Assembly (NCBI RefSeq): GCF_000719345.1
Contig: NZ_JOFX01000051.1
Coordinates: 1-31,122, forward strand
Direction: 5' to 3'
Length of the DNA stretch: 31,122 nucleotides
Source: Streptomyces sp. NRRL F-2664
GTDB lineage: Bacteria; Actinomycetota; Actinomycetes; Streptomycetales; Streptomycetaceae
Positions 8,127-16,097 of the stretch are shown here, piece after piece. The notes under the pieces were generated by a model. The model worked only from the letters and a program-made list of their open reading frames with translations, was not told where the DNA came from and did not search any database. Numbering within the stretch: position 1 is the first letter of the stretch; each line of letters opens with the position of its first letter. The translations under genes and the position numbers were made by a program.

Positions 8127-8830
8127 ATGCCCCTGCCGTTCCCGTCCCGAGCCGTCCCCGTCGTACTGGCCGGGACCGTCACCGCCCTGCTGGCGGCCTG
8201 CGGGCCTTCGGCCGCCGCGGGCCCCGCGGCGGCCGGACCGGCGGCCACGGCCCCGTCACCGGCGGCCGCGGCCCAGGCCGTACCCGCGGCCACGCCGCCG
8301 CCGTCCCCCCTCGACGTCCGCACCCAGAATCGACCCTGTCCATACCCTCGGCCGGGATCTCCGGGCTTCGCGTGCTGCCGTACGAGGGCACCACGGACGA
8401 CGTGCCCGGCACCCGCATCCAGGACCGCGGCGTCGCGGCCAGCCCGTACGGCAAGGGCGGCGGAGTCGGCCCCGGCCAGGTGGGGAACTTCCTGGTCACC
8501 GCACACCGGCTGTCGGCGGGCGGCCCGCTGCGGGACCTGCCCGCCGCCGACACCGGAGACACGGTCCTCGTGACCGCGGGCGGGGTCGAGTACACCTACG
8601 AGATCGTCGCGACCCGCAAGACGTCCTTCCGCTCGGCTCGCTCCCTGGCGGAACAGCGTGCGCCGGTACCCGGCTCGCCCGGCACGGCCCCCACCCGGGC
8701 CATGATCACGATCTCCACCTGCGCCACCCCGGAGGACCACGCCGCGGGCAACTTCTGGAGCGACCCCCAGGGCAACCCCGAACACCGCATCGACAAGATA
8801 GGCGTCCTCCGCACCGCCCGAACCCTCTGA
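8127..8830 (+). pseudogene. Class E sortase with lipoprotein-type signal, split by a frameshift
   Basis: The C-terminal part (from about 8330) is a class E sortase, a surface transpeptidase that joins LPXTG/LAXTG-type proteins to peptidoglycan. It contains VTAHR (catalytic His), ISTCATPEDHAAGN (catalytic Cys) and PEHRIDKIGVL (catalytic Arg). That frame has no usable start before GTG 8372, which would cut off the first strand (LSIPSAGISGLRV). A convincing N-terminus with a signal peptide and lipobox LLAAC begins at ATG 8127 in another frame. Adding one C to the C6 run at 8305-8310 joins the two into one protein of about 235 residues. This could be a sequencing error, a true mutation or a phase-variable tract. 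No clear Shine-Dalgarno precedes 8127. No sortase substrate is seen here. Confidence 0.75.
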
Positions 8831-8946
8831 GCCCTGCCGCGGGGATCGCCGACCTGTGGATATGTCCTCAGCGCGCACGATGAGAGAGGCGAGCCGCGCC
8901 GCCTGCGACGCGGGCCGGGCCGGGGCCCGAGGACGACCGGGCCAGG

Positions 8947-9106
8947 GGGTGTTGCGAAGGTCCTGTGCGGTGCCCGCGGTGTTCGGTGCGTGCTCTCGGC
9001 GTGTCCGGGCGAAGGCCCTCGTACCGGGCGTACTCGGGGCTTCGGCCGGTGCGGCGAGCGTGCGTGCCGGGCGCCGTGGGCGCCGTGCGGGACCTTCGCA
9101 ACACCT
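8947..9106 (+). other. About 160-nt near-palindromic hairpin, possible structured RNA
   Basis: Bases 8948-8963 and 9090-9105 form a perfect 16-bp inverted repeat. Pairing continues inward without a gap to 8993/9060: 46 consecutive pairs, 34 Watson-Crick and 12 G-U when read as plus-strand RNA, with no A-C. After one mismatch, four more pairs and a further mismatch, pairing resumes through CGAAG/CTTCG to a GTAC/GTAC stem with a CGGGC loop at 9025-9029. The element ends just after the stop of the PP2C gene (9108) and begins 116 bases after the sortase stop. It may be an oversized bidirectional terminator, a structured RNA or a decayed MITE; I see no target-site duplication. See findings. Confidence 0.8.
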
Positions 9107-9107
9107 G

Positions 9108-11216
9108 CTACGTCCCCTGAGCGGCGTCGGGGGAGGTGGCCTGCCGGGAGGCGGTGCCGTGGATGCGGGCCAGGACGAGGACCGTGTCGTCCGTGGCCTC
9201 GGCGGGGAGGAGGTTGGCGATGATCCGGTCCGCGGCCTCCTCCAGCGGGCCCGTCACCGTACGGAGCTCTTCCCGCAGGGCGTCCAGGCCGGCATCGATG
9301 TCCCGGCCGCGGGCCTCGACGAGGCCGTCGGTGTACAGGGCCAGCACCGAGCCCTCCGGCAGGTCGACCGCCGACGAGCGGAAGGGGACGCCGCCCACCC
9401 CGAGCGGAACGCCCAGCCCGTCGCCCACCGTCTCGACCGTGCCGTCGGGGAGGCGGACCAGGGGCGGCGGGTGGCCGGCGTTCGCGATCCGGGCGCGGCC
9501 GGTGTGCGGGTCGTGGACCAGGTAGAGGCAGGTGGCCAGCTGGATGCCGGCCTCCTGGGCGCAGGTGTCCAGTTCGGCGAGCAGCGCCTCGGGGGTACCG
9601 GTGTGGGCGGCCAGGGCCTTGGCCGTGATGCGCAGCCGGCCCATCGAGGCGGCGGCCGGTACCCCGTGCCCCATGACGTCGCCCACGACGAGCGCGACCC
9701 GGTCGCCCGGCAGCCTGATCACGTCGTACCAGTCGCCCCCCACCTCGGTGACCCGGCTGCCCGGGAGATAGCGGTGGGCGACGCTCACGTGGGCGGTGGA
9801 CGCCACGGCGCTGGGCAGGAGGGCGCGCTGCAGGGTCAGCGCGATGTCCTGGACCCGCTCGTAGAGCCGTGCGTTGTCCAGGCAGAGGGCGGCGCGGGAC
9901 GCCAGCTCGCCGGCGAGGGTGACGTCCTGGTCGGTGAAGGGCGTGCGGGACGCGGCCCGGCCGAACATCGCGATGCCGAGGACCGTGCCCCGTGCGACGA
10001 GCGGCGCGATGACGATCCCGCCCAGACCGCTGTCGAGCAGCAGGCGGGCGCGGTCCTGGTGGGCGGCGGTGCGGGTGGCGAAGGCCTCGTCGACGAGGAC
10101 GTGGAGCGGCCGGCCCGTGCTCAGCATGTCGTGGATGCCGGAACCTGGCGGGTACGTGACCTGTTCCAGGCCCTCGACCAGCTCGGTCGCGGGCGGCGGG
10201 AGGACCGTGCCGGAGGCGATCCGGCGCGTGGTCAGGGGCAGCCGGGGGTCGAACGGCGTGTCCTCGTACATCCACTCGACCATCTCCACCACGGCGCCGT
10301 CGCAGAAGTCGGGCATGACGGCGTCGATCAGTTCGCGGGCCGTGACGTCGAGGTCCAGGGTGGTGCCGACCTGCGCCGATGCCCGGTCCAGGAGGTCCAG
10401 CCGCTGCCGGGCCGCTGTGGCTTCGAGCAGCGCCTGCTCCCGGTCGGTCACGTCGACGAGCAGGCCGCCGATCCCCGGCAGGGTGTCCCCGGCCCCGGTC
10501 AGCGGGAAGAAGCTCACGGACCGGACCTGGTCGAGGTCGGGCTTGCCGGGGGTGCGCAGTCCCACCAGTGCGCCGACGAGCGGCCGTCCCTTCTCGGCCA
10601 CGGCGCGCAGCATGCGCTCGTACTCGCCCCCGTCGGACGTGACCATGACGTCGGTCATGTGCCGCCCCAAGTGCTCCCGTACGGGCAGCCCGTCCATGTC
10701 GGCCAGCACCTGGTTGAGGTGGACGTAGCGCAGCTCCTCGTCGAGCATCACGAGGCCGATCGGGCAGGTCTCGAAGAGCGCGTCGAGGAAGACGAGGTTG
10801 GTCTTGACGCGGTCCAGCTCGTCGCCCCGCGAGGCGAGGCCCATGACGACGCCGTCCCCTGCGGGCCCGGTCACGGGGAACACCCGGAACCCGCAGTCGA
10901 AGACCCCCGCGTCGCGGTGCCGGGCCGGCATCCGGACCCGCCAGTAGCCGAGGCTGCGGCCGCGTTCCACCAACTGGGCGGCCCCGTCGGGGGTTCCCGG
11001 CGCCGGGTCGGGGAAGAGCACCGAGGCGGGCCGGGACAGGATCTCCTCCGGCTCGTAGCCGAACAGATGGCGCGCGCCGGGGCCCCAATAGCGGACCCGT
11101 CCCTCGTCGTCCAGGCCGAAGACGGCCACGGGGACGTGTTCCAGCAGCGACCCCGGCTCGGAGCGGATCGGACCCGCGGCGTCGGCGTCCGCGCCCCCGG
11201 GCCGGTCCGATGCCAT
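9108..11216 (-). CDS. PAS-PAS-GAF-PP2C (SpoIIE-type) protein phosphatase
   Basis: 702-residue cytoplasmic sensor phosphatase. Domains in order: PAS (about 20-130), PAS (about 140-258, ending in the VDVTDREQ hinge), GAF (about 275-452), and SpoIIE-type PP2C (about 458-685). The metal-binding motifs are intact: GGDWYDV (493-499), VGDVMGHG (511-518), YTDG (629-632) and a C-terminal ATDDT aspartate pair. Such enzymes dephosphorylate anti-sigma-factor antagonists and so release SigB/SigF-like sigma factors; the sensory input is unknown. ATG 11216 is preceded by AAGGGGGA, and coding character drops sharply upstream. No histidine-kinase-like anti-sigma domain is fused. The gene ends at the edge of the large hairpin. 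Confidence 0.93.
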   Translation of the reverse strand: MASDRPGGADADAAGPIRSEPGSLLEHVPVAVFGLDDEGRVRYWGPGARHLFGYEPEEILSRPASVLFPDPAPGTPDGAAQLVERGRSLGYWRVRMPARHRDAGVFDCGFRVFPVTGPAGDGVVMGLASRGDELDRVKTNLVFLDALFETCPIGLVMLDEELRYVHLNQVLADMDGLPVREHLGRHMTDVMVTSDGGEYERMLRAVAEKGRPLVGALVGLRTPGKPDLDQVRSVSFFPLTGAGDTLPGIGGLLVDVTDREQALLEATAARQRLDLLDRASAQVGTTLDLDVTARELIDAVMPDFCDGAVVEMVEWMYEDTPFDPRLPLTTRRIASGTVLPPPATELVEGLEQVTYPPGSGIHDMLSTGRPLHVLVDEAFATRTAAHQDRARLLLDSGLGGIVIAPLVARGTVLGIAMFGRAASRTPFTDQDVTLAGELASRAALCLDNARLYERVQDIALTLQRALLPSAVASTAHVSVAHRYLPGSRVTEVGGDWYDVIRLPGDRVALVVGDVMGHGVPAAASMGRLRITAKALAAHTGTPEALLAELDTCAQEAGIQLATCLYLVHDPHTGRARIANAGHPPPLVRLPDGTVETVGDGLGVPLGVGGVPFRSSAVDLPEGSVLALYTDGLVEARGRDIDAGLDALREELRTVTGPLEEAADRIIANLLPAEATDDTVLVLARIHGTASRQATSPDAAQGT

Positions 11217-11398
11217 CAGAGTCCCCCTTCGTCGAGGTCTCACCTCATTGTGCCCGTCCTGCGGGAGCCTGACCCGACGGCGGTCCGGTGCGCTCCGGCG
11301 GGCGCGCGGCAGGCGTCCCGGGGGTGCGCGGGCAGCGGTGGGCGTGATGTCCGGCGGTGGCGTACCGAACGGTAATTTCAGCCAAATATTGCCATGCA

Positions 11399-11416
11399 CC
11401 TGACAGGATCCTGACA
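11399..11416 (+). promoter_or_regulatory. 11-bp-spaced direct repeat CCTGACA, candidate activator site
   Basis: CCTGACA occurs at 11399-11405 and again at 11410-11416, one helical turn apart, within an unusually AT-rich patch (11368-11396) between divergent genes. Heptamer direct repeats with 11-bp period are typical of OmpR-fold activators (SARP or PhoP type). The start of the secreted protein gene is about 105 bases downstream. No other feature is seen in 11217-11519. Confidence 0.35.
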
Positions 11417-11519
11417 CTTCGAGGCCGCTGTGGGACGCTCCCGGCACCGCACTCCGCACCCCCTGAGAGGCCCCGCGCCTCGCCCACCCCCACCCGCACG
11501 TGGCATGGAGGAGCGACCC

Positions 11520-12137
11520 ATGAGGCACGCCACGCCCATCTCCCGCACCAGCCCCGTCCCCAGCACTGATCCCCTGCTGATTCCCAGCCCCACGCCCACG
11601 CCCGCCACCCACCGCGTCTCCCGCACCGCACGCCTCGCCCGCACCGCCGGGATCGCGGCACTCGTCGTCGCGGCAGGGTTGGCCGGTACCGGCACCGCCG
11701 CCGCGCACGGCTCCCTCGCCCCCGCCGCCGAGCAGAAGGTCGACGGCGTGATGGTGGTCGCCGGCAACAGCTGCAGCTGGACGAACGGCAGCACCAGCGC
11801 CGCCGCCCCGAGCGCCCTCACCGTCGACCGCGCCACGATCAACGCGCCCGGAGGCAACCTCGCCTGCGGCGGCGGCATCACCGCCACCCTCAACAACAAC
11901 CCCGCCTTCACGTTCGACGACGCGGCCGGCACCGCCCGGACCGATCTGATCGACATCACCGGCCGCCAGAGCTTCATCTCCTGCCGCTACAAGGCCACGA
12001 GCATCGTGTGGGACCGCGACGGCACGACCCGCAAGTACATCAACCGCGCCTTCACCGCCACCAAGTCCTCGGGCAGCTTCCTGTGCCCGGGCTCCGTCAC
12101 CACCCCGGCCGGAGACGCGTCCATGCTGTTCCGCTGA
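11520..12137 (+). CDS. Secreted protein of unknown function
   Basis: 205-residue protein with an unusually long, Pro/Thr-rich N-region (about 1-40) leading into an Arg-containing signal peptide (h-region about 44-60) with a probable cleavage site near TAAAHG. The mature part of about 143 residues has four cysteines (in NSCSW, LACGG, ISCRY and LCPGS), which would allow two disulfides, and is rich in Ser, Thr, Ala and Asn, suggesting a small beta-rich extracellular domain. I do not recognise a family. ATG 11520 is preceded by GGAGGAG. A strong 12-bp hairpin follows, so it is monocistronic. The AT-rich upstream region with the CCTGACA repeats is its likely control region. Confidence 0.8.
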   Translation: MRHATPISRTSPVPSTDPLLIPSPTPTPATHRVSRTARLARTAGIAALVVAAGLAGTGTAAAHGSLAPAAEQKVDGVMVVAGNSCSWTNGSTSAAAPSALTVDRATINAPGGNLACGGGITATLNNNPAFTFDDAAGTARTDLIDITGRQSFISCRYKATSIVWDRDGTTRKYINRAFTATKSSGSFLCPGSVTTPAGDASMLFR

Positions 12138-12176
12138 CCCGAACCACCCCGCCGACCCGAACCGCCCCACGCCCGT

Positions 12177-12204
12177 CCGCCTCCCGGTCCGCACCGGGAG
12201 GCGG
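12177..12204 (+). terminator. Strong terminator hairpin
   Basis: CCGCCTCCCGGT (12177-12188) and ACCGGGAGGCGG (12193-12204) form a perfect 12-bp stem with a four-base CCGC loop, 40 bases after the secreted-protein stop. It may also stop minus-strand transcription coming from 12357. I see no gene in 12205-12356. Confidence 0.85.
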
Positions 12205-12356
12205 CACGGGGCGTCACACGCCCGGCCCGCGATGCCCTCCGCTGACGGGTCCGTGATGCCCAGCGTCGAGTGGGGTTCCAGCGCTGCCCCGCCCACGCTC
12301 GTCGCGTCGAGGTCAACCAGACTGTCACTCCCGTCCGACCCTTGTGCGTCCCACCG

Positions 12357-13115
12357 TCACGGGCACACCGCAAAGGGGTCCGTCGGCGTCCATTCGGACG
12401 CGCCGCCGGGGCCGACCGCCCGCACCTGGAAGCACGCATGGGCCGGTCCCACTTGGTTGAAGCTGTAGAGGTAGTTCGTCGTGTTCGCCGGCAGAGGTTT
12501 CGCGTTGCTTCTGATGGCGGTGTTGCGGATCTCGTAACTGGTTTCATCGGTGGCATTGTCGGTCCACCGCACATCGACCTTCCTTCCTTGGAGCCGGGTG
12601 GCGGTGAGGTTGGAAGGGGCGGCCGGACGCCCCGCGTCGTGCGTCACCCGGTATTTCACGAAGGTGAAATCGTACGAGCCCACCTCATGGGTGTACGCTC
12701 CGAACTGCACGTTTCCGGACGCACCCGGAGCCAATGTCCTTGAACTTGTTCGCGTCTCTTCCAGATCCTCATTGCTGCAGTTGGACTCCTCGTACAGGCG
12801 TAGTCGCGTCGTTGCGACGACAGATTCAGAGCGAGTCAGGCGCAATTGGATGCGGACCTCACCGCGGGTTTCCCCACCAGCGCACACTGTGAACAGTCGC
12901 GAAGTACTCGGTGAAGCGTGGGACAGGCGGAAGGTTCCGCTGATATCGCGGCTCCTCTTTTTCTGGCTTTGCCCGAAACCGCCGCCATCGACTGCCGTCA
13001 GAGCGCCGGTCACGGTCACCGTGTGAAGGCCGGCTGCCGCAGCAGGCTCCGATGTGGACATCAGCGCAAGAGGCGCCAGAAGTACGGCAACTGCGGCAAA
13101 ATTTCCGAGTTTCAT
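12357..13115 (-). CDS. Secreted fibronectin type III domain protein
   Basis: 252-residue secreted protein: Sec signal peptide (about 1-28, cleavage near EPAAAA), an N-terminal domain of about 130 residues with two cysteines (C78, C113), and a C-terminal fibronectin type III domain (about 163-250) recognisable from PAAPSNLTATRLQGRKVDVRW, TDNATDETSYEI and the final VRAVGPGG. FnIII domains in actinomycetes usually act as spacers in extracellular enzymes, but here no catalytic domain is visible; the N-terminal domain is unassigned. The coding sequence is noticeably less GC-rich than its neighbours (codons such as TAT, GAA, AGT and AAT recur), which hints at acquisition. ATG 13115 is followed at once by a basic residue and hydrophobic core. 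Confidence 0.8.
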   Translation of the reverse strand: MKLGNFAAVAVLLAPLALMSTSEPAAAAGLHTVTVTGALTAVDGGGFGQSQKKRSRDISGTFRLSHASPSTSRLFTVCAGGETRGEVRIQLRLTRSESVVATTRLRLYEESNCSNEDLEETRTSSRTLAPGASGNVQFGAYTHEVGSYDFTFVKYRVTHDAGRPAAPSNLTATRLQGRKVDVRWTDNATDETSYEIRNTAIRSNAKPLPANTTNYLYSFNQVGPAHACFQVRAVGPGGASEWTPTDPFAVCP

Positions 13116-13475
13116 TCAGGGACCTCGCGATTCGGCGCCAAGGCACCCCCGAGATCGGCCAGGACTGGCCGTGCAGCCTCAGGATCTCACCGTGAAAATT
13201 CTCGCGCATCTCAGTGGACGTGAACTGAAGTACGGGAGCCGTAGCAATAGTTGAACGGTCCAACCGACGGGCAGCGGGGCTGACGCCACGGCGGCATCAC
13301 CACCGCCGGGGTACTCGGAGGCCAAGTCGGAGCCCGCCGCGGCGGAGTGCAATCCTCTGCGAGCTGCAATCGCTTGCGTCGATCGTGGACGTACACGGAC
13401 AGGCCTCCGGTCGTGGTCGATCTTGCGTCTGGGCGGGTGCGCCTGAGGCCGCCGGTACGACGTGGGGTGGGTCGC
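13116..13475. other. Intergenic stretch with no recognisable gene
   Basis: 360 bases between the FnIII gene and the TetR remnant. Composition is lower in GC up to about 13260. Short open frames exist, for example a minus-strand one near 13211-13396, but they lack a convincing start, codon bias or a recognisable product. The promoter of the FnIII gene should lie within the first 150 bases; no consensus is clear. Confidence 0.5.
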
Positions 13476-14015
13476 TTACGCGCTCGGTGGTGTCGTGCGC
13501 AGGCCTTCGAGGAGGGCGGCGAGGTAGCGGTGAACGGTGTCGACCCGGTCGGCGGGGACGCTGCCGCGGACGCTCACGGCGTGCGCGATGCCGCACATGA
13601 GCGGGACGAGGTCGGCGGCGGCGAGGTCGGGGCGGACCACTTCGGCATCGCGGGCCCGGGCGAGGAGGGTGGCGCCGGCCGACGTCAGTGACTTCTTGAG
13701 TTCTGTGGTGCACGGCACGGCGTCCGTGGCCGCAGCGGCGACGGGAGGCAGGGCGGCGTCGGTGACCTGCGCCTCGACAGTGTGGAAGAGAAAGCCTGTC
13801 AGGCTGCGCCAGGGGTCGGGATCGGTCAGCGCCTGCCGGCCGTGGGCGGCCAGGGTCTCCAGGCATGGGGCAGCGACGGTCTCCAGCAGCGCCTCGGGCG
13901 TGGCGAAGTGACGGTAGACGGTGCCGACGCCGAGACCGGCCCGGCGTGCGACATCGTTGAGCTGCAGCGGTGTGCCCTCGTCGACCAGGGCGCGGGCGAC
14001 GGAGAGTCCGGAACT
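13476..14015 (-). pseudogene. TetR-family regulator remnant lacking its N-terminus
   Basis: About 177 residues of a TetR regulator can be read: GLSVARALVDEGTP, the helix-turn-helix LNDVARRAGLGVGTVYRHFATPEALLE, and a complete ligand-binding C-terminal half ending LRTTPPSA. The first 15-20 residues of the usual start (R-x-DAxRNR) are missing, and this frame has no ATG, GTG or TTG between the upstream AraC stop codon (14175, same frame) and the domain; the first in-frame start, GTG 13718, would remove the DNA-binding domain. No single-base change restores a normal N-terminus that I can see. Best read as a decayed gene, or less likely one translated from a non-canonical start. Confidence 0.7.
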
Positions 14016-14174
14016 CCTTCGGCTCCTGCCCTGCGGCGGAGGGCCGTGGCCTCCGGACGACGCCCTCGGAGGGGCTACGAGCTGAGTTCCCCGGCTACGG
14101 CCGGTGGCACGTGCGCCTTCAGCGCGCCGGGTACGAGGCGTGGGGGCCGGGTCCGGGCGGCTGCGGGCCGTGGT

Positions 14175-15104
14175 TCATGCTGCCGCGGTGCGGAACGCGC
14201 TGGGGCTGAGGCCCCTGTGGCGTTTGAAGGCGGTACTGAAGCCGAAGGCATCGGCGTAGCCGACCGTCTTGGCGATCTGGGCGATGCTGAGGTCGGTGTC
14301 GGCGAGGAGTGTCTCGGCGTCGTCCATGCGGCACTCGGTGAGGTAGGCCAGGGGCGGACGGCCCATCAGCTCGGTGAAGCGCCGGGCGAACAGGGCCCGG
14401 GAGACGCCGGCTTGAGCGGCCAGCGACGCGACCGTCCAGCTGTCGGCGGGCCGCCCGTGGAAGGCGTGCAGGGCGGGAGCGAGCACCGGATCGGCAAGGC
14501 CGCGGTACCAGCCGGGCGCGTCGGCGCCCGCCCGGTCGAACCAGGTGCGCAGCGTGCAGACCAGAGCCCAGTCCAGGAGCCGGTCCATCAGTGCCTGCGA
14601 ACCGGCGGACAACCGGGCGGCGTCCGCGGCGGAGTTCTCCAGCCAGGCGCAGACCTCGGCGTCCTCCGCGATGACCAGGACGGGCGGCAGGGCGCGCAGG
14701 AGCCGTTCGTGCCGGTGCCCCGAGGCGCGGTAGGCGCCCACGATCAGCGCCGTCGCTCCCTCCGGGCCGGTGCCCCAGTGGATGCCGTCCAGTTCCTCGC
14801 CGGTGCACGCGGCGTCCGCGGTGAAGCAGTTGATCTCGTACGCGGTGTGGGGGCGCTGCACGGTGGCAGGCTCGTCCGCGAGGCGGAACCGCGCGGGACC
14901 CCGGACGACGGCCGTGTCACCCGCGCCGATCGTCCGCTCGGTGCCGTCGGACAGCAGCAGCGTGCCGCCCCCGCGCAGCACGCTGACCATGGTGAGCGGA
15001 GCGGCGTCGGCGAAGGTGATGCTCCAGGGTGCCGTCAGGACGGCGTGGCTGACGACCGAGCCCTCGGCCCGGATGCCGCTCAGCAGCGAACTCAGAGGAT
15101 CCAC
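14175..15104 (-). CDS. AraC-family transcriptional regulator (cupin N-domain)
   Basis: 309-residue regulator. The N-terminal half (about 15-190) is the cupin-type AraC ligand domain (VLRGGGTLLLSDGTERTIGAGDTAVV), and the C-terminal half carries two helix-turn-helix motifs: SLAAQAGVSRALFARRFTELMG, then SIAQIAKTVGYADAFGFSTAF, closing with the conserved SPSAFR. The GTG start at 15104 matches the usual family beginning (MDPLSSLLSGIR). It is divergent from a flavodoxin-fold NAD(P)H oxidoreductase, and such regulators usually control the neighbouring gene; a short palindrome lies between them. Its TGA stop overlaps a 19-codon open frame (14119-14178) that I regard as chance. Confidence 0.92.
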   Translation of the reverse strand: MDPLSSLLSGIRAEGSVVSHAVLTAPWSITFADAAPLTMVSVLRGGGTLLLSDGTERTIGAGDTAVVRGPARFRLADEPATVQRPHTAYEINCFTADAACTGEELDGIHWGTGPEGATALIVGAYRASGHRHERLLRALPPVLVIAEDAEVCAWLENSAADAARLSAGSQALMDRLLDWALVCTLRTWFDRAGADAPGWYRGLADPVLAPALHAFHGRPADSWTVASLAAQAGVSRALFARRFTELMGRPPLAYLTECRMDDAETLLADTDLSIAQIAKTVGYADAFGFSTAFKRHRGLSPSAFRTAAA

Positions 15105-15149
15105 GGCGCAAGCGTAGACGATCTCCTATGTGCGGGAGAGTTCCGGCCA

Positions 15150-15160
15150 TGGATCATCCA
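15150..15160. promoter_or_regulatory. Inverted repeat TGGAT-C-ATCCA between divergent genes
   Basis: Perfect 5+5 repeat with a one-base centre in the 110-base gap between the AraC gene and the oxidoreductase gene. It could be an operator for a dimer, although AraC proteins more often bind direct repeats. Confidence 0.3.
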
Positions 15161-15214
15161 CGGCGCCGCGGTTGTACTGGACCCACCGCACCGATCGAGC
15201 CTTCGGGAGACACC

Positions 15215-15895
15215 GTGCCGCAGCACAGCAGTGACACCAGGACAGCCCTCGTGGTCGTCGCGCACCACCGCAGCGATTCCCTCACCGCCCACACCGCCCG
15301 CCGCGCGGCTGCCCGGTTGGAGGCCGCCGGATACCGCATCGACCTGCTCGACCTGCATGCCGAGGGATTCGACCCGCGGATGAACGTGGAGGACCAGCCG
15401 GACTGGGGCGACCGGGAGAAGGCGTACTCGGACGAGACGCACGCCCACATGCGGCGGATCCTCGATGCCGAGGTCGTCGTCGCCGTCTTCCCGGTGTATT
15501 GGCAGAGCGTGCCCGCCGTCCTCAAGGGATGGATCGACCGCGTATGGAACTACGGGTTCGCCTACGGCCGCAGCAAGCCCCGCCTGGCGGGCAAGCGCAT
15601 GCTGTGGCTGGCCCTGGCCGGCGCCACCGCCGACGACCCCGTCGCGGAGTCGATGCAGTCCGTCCTGGAGGCGAACCTGAGCGACGGGATCGCCTACTAC
15701 TGTGGCTTCTCCCGCTCCACGGTGGGCCTGCTCCTGGACGCGGAGGAGCGACCGCAGCGCATCGACGCCGAGGGGAACCTGCTGGTCGGCGCACCGGTTG
15801 CGGGCGCCGAACGGGAGGCGCAGTACGGCGATTTCGACCGTCGGGCACGGAAGTTCGTGGAGGAGTTCCTCGCGGAGGAACCCGTCGCGGTCTGA
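15215..15895 (+). CDS. NAD(P)H oxidoreductase, flavodoxin-2 fold (MdaB/KefF/NQO1-like)
   Basis: 226-residue FAD- or FMN-dependent NAD(P)H:quinone oxidoreductase of the flavodoxin-like fold-2 family. Seen: the first strand with phosphate loop (ALVVVAHHRSDSLTAH), the long segment EVVVAVFPVYWQSVPAVLKGWIDRV typical of MdaB/KefF/NQO1 enzymes, and GFAYG. Such enzymes make two-electron reductions of quinones and related electrophiles. GTG 15215 is chosen because GGGAGA (15205-15210) sits at the right distance and homologues begin just here; the longer in-frame start at 15128 adds a poorly coding stretch. The divergent AraC regulator probably controls it. Confidence 0.9.
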   Translation: MPQHSSDTRTALVVVAHHRSDSLTAHTARRAAARLEAAGYRIDLLDLHAEGFDPRMNVEDQPDWGDREKAYSDETHAHMRRILDAEVVVAVFPVYWQSVPAVLKGWIDRVWNYGFAYGRSKPRLAGKRMLWLALAGATADDPVAESMQSVLEANLSDGIAYYCGFSRSTVGLLLDAEERPQRIDAEGNLLVGAPVAGAEREAQYGDFDRRARKFVEEFLAEEPVAV

Positions 15896-16010
15896 CGGCC
15901 CCGGATACGGCGAGCCGGCCGAGCCCTCGCGCCGTCGCACCTCAGGGTCGGTGGTGCCGGTCCCGTAGGGGGTGCGGGGTGCTCGCCGGTACTTGAGTCG
16001 GACCACGAAG

Positions 16011-16029
16011 CCCTCCCCCGGCAGGAGGG
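16011..16029 (+). terminator. Weak hairpin downstream of the oxidoreductase gene
   Basis: CCCTCC (16011-16016) can pair with GGAGGG (16024-16029) over a seven-base loop, 115 bases after the stop and 69 before the next gene. Short, so only a tentative terminator or attenuator. Confidence 0.3.
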
Positions 16030-16097
16030 GGTGCGGTCTCTTCGCAGCGGAGACTTGAGGCGGTCCGAGAGCACGATCCACACGAGGGGGCGCCACG

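Noticed and set aside
8947..9106. Reading the large hairpin as an intact MITE or insertion sequence
   Set aside because: There are perfect 16-bp terminal repeats, but no target-site duplication at the edges and no second copy in this window; kept only as one hypothesis.
12205..12356. Possible transposase or gene remnant on the minus strand upstream of the 12177 hairpin
   Set aside because: A short frame is open but I recognise no motif, start or Shine-Dalgarno.
14119..14178. 19-codon open frame overlapping the AraC stop (ATGA)
   Set aside because: Pro/Gly-rich, no Shine-Dalgarno, ends before the TetR remnant and does not restore its frame.
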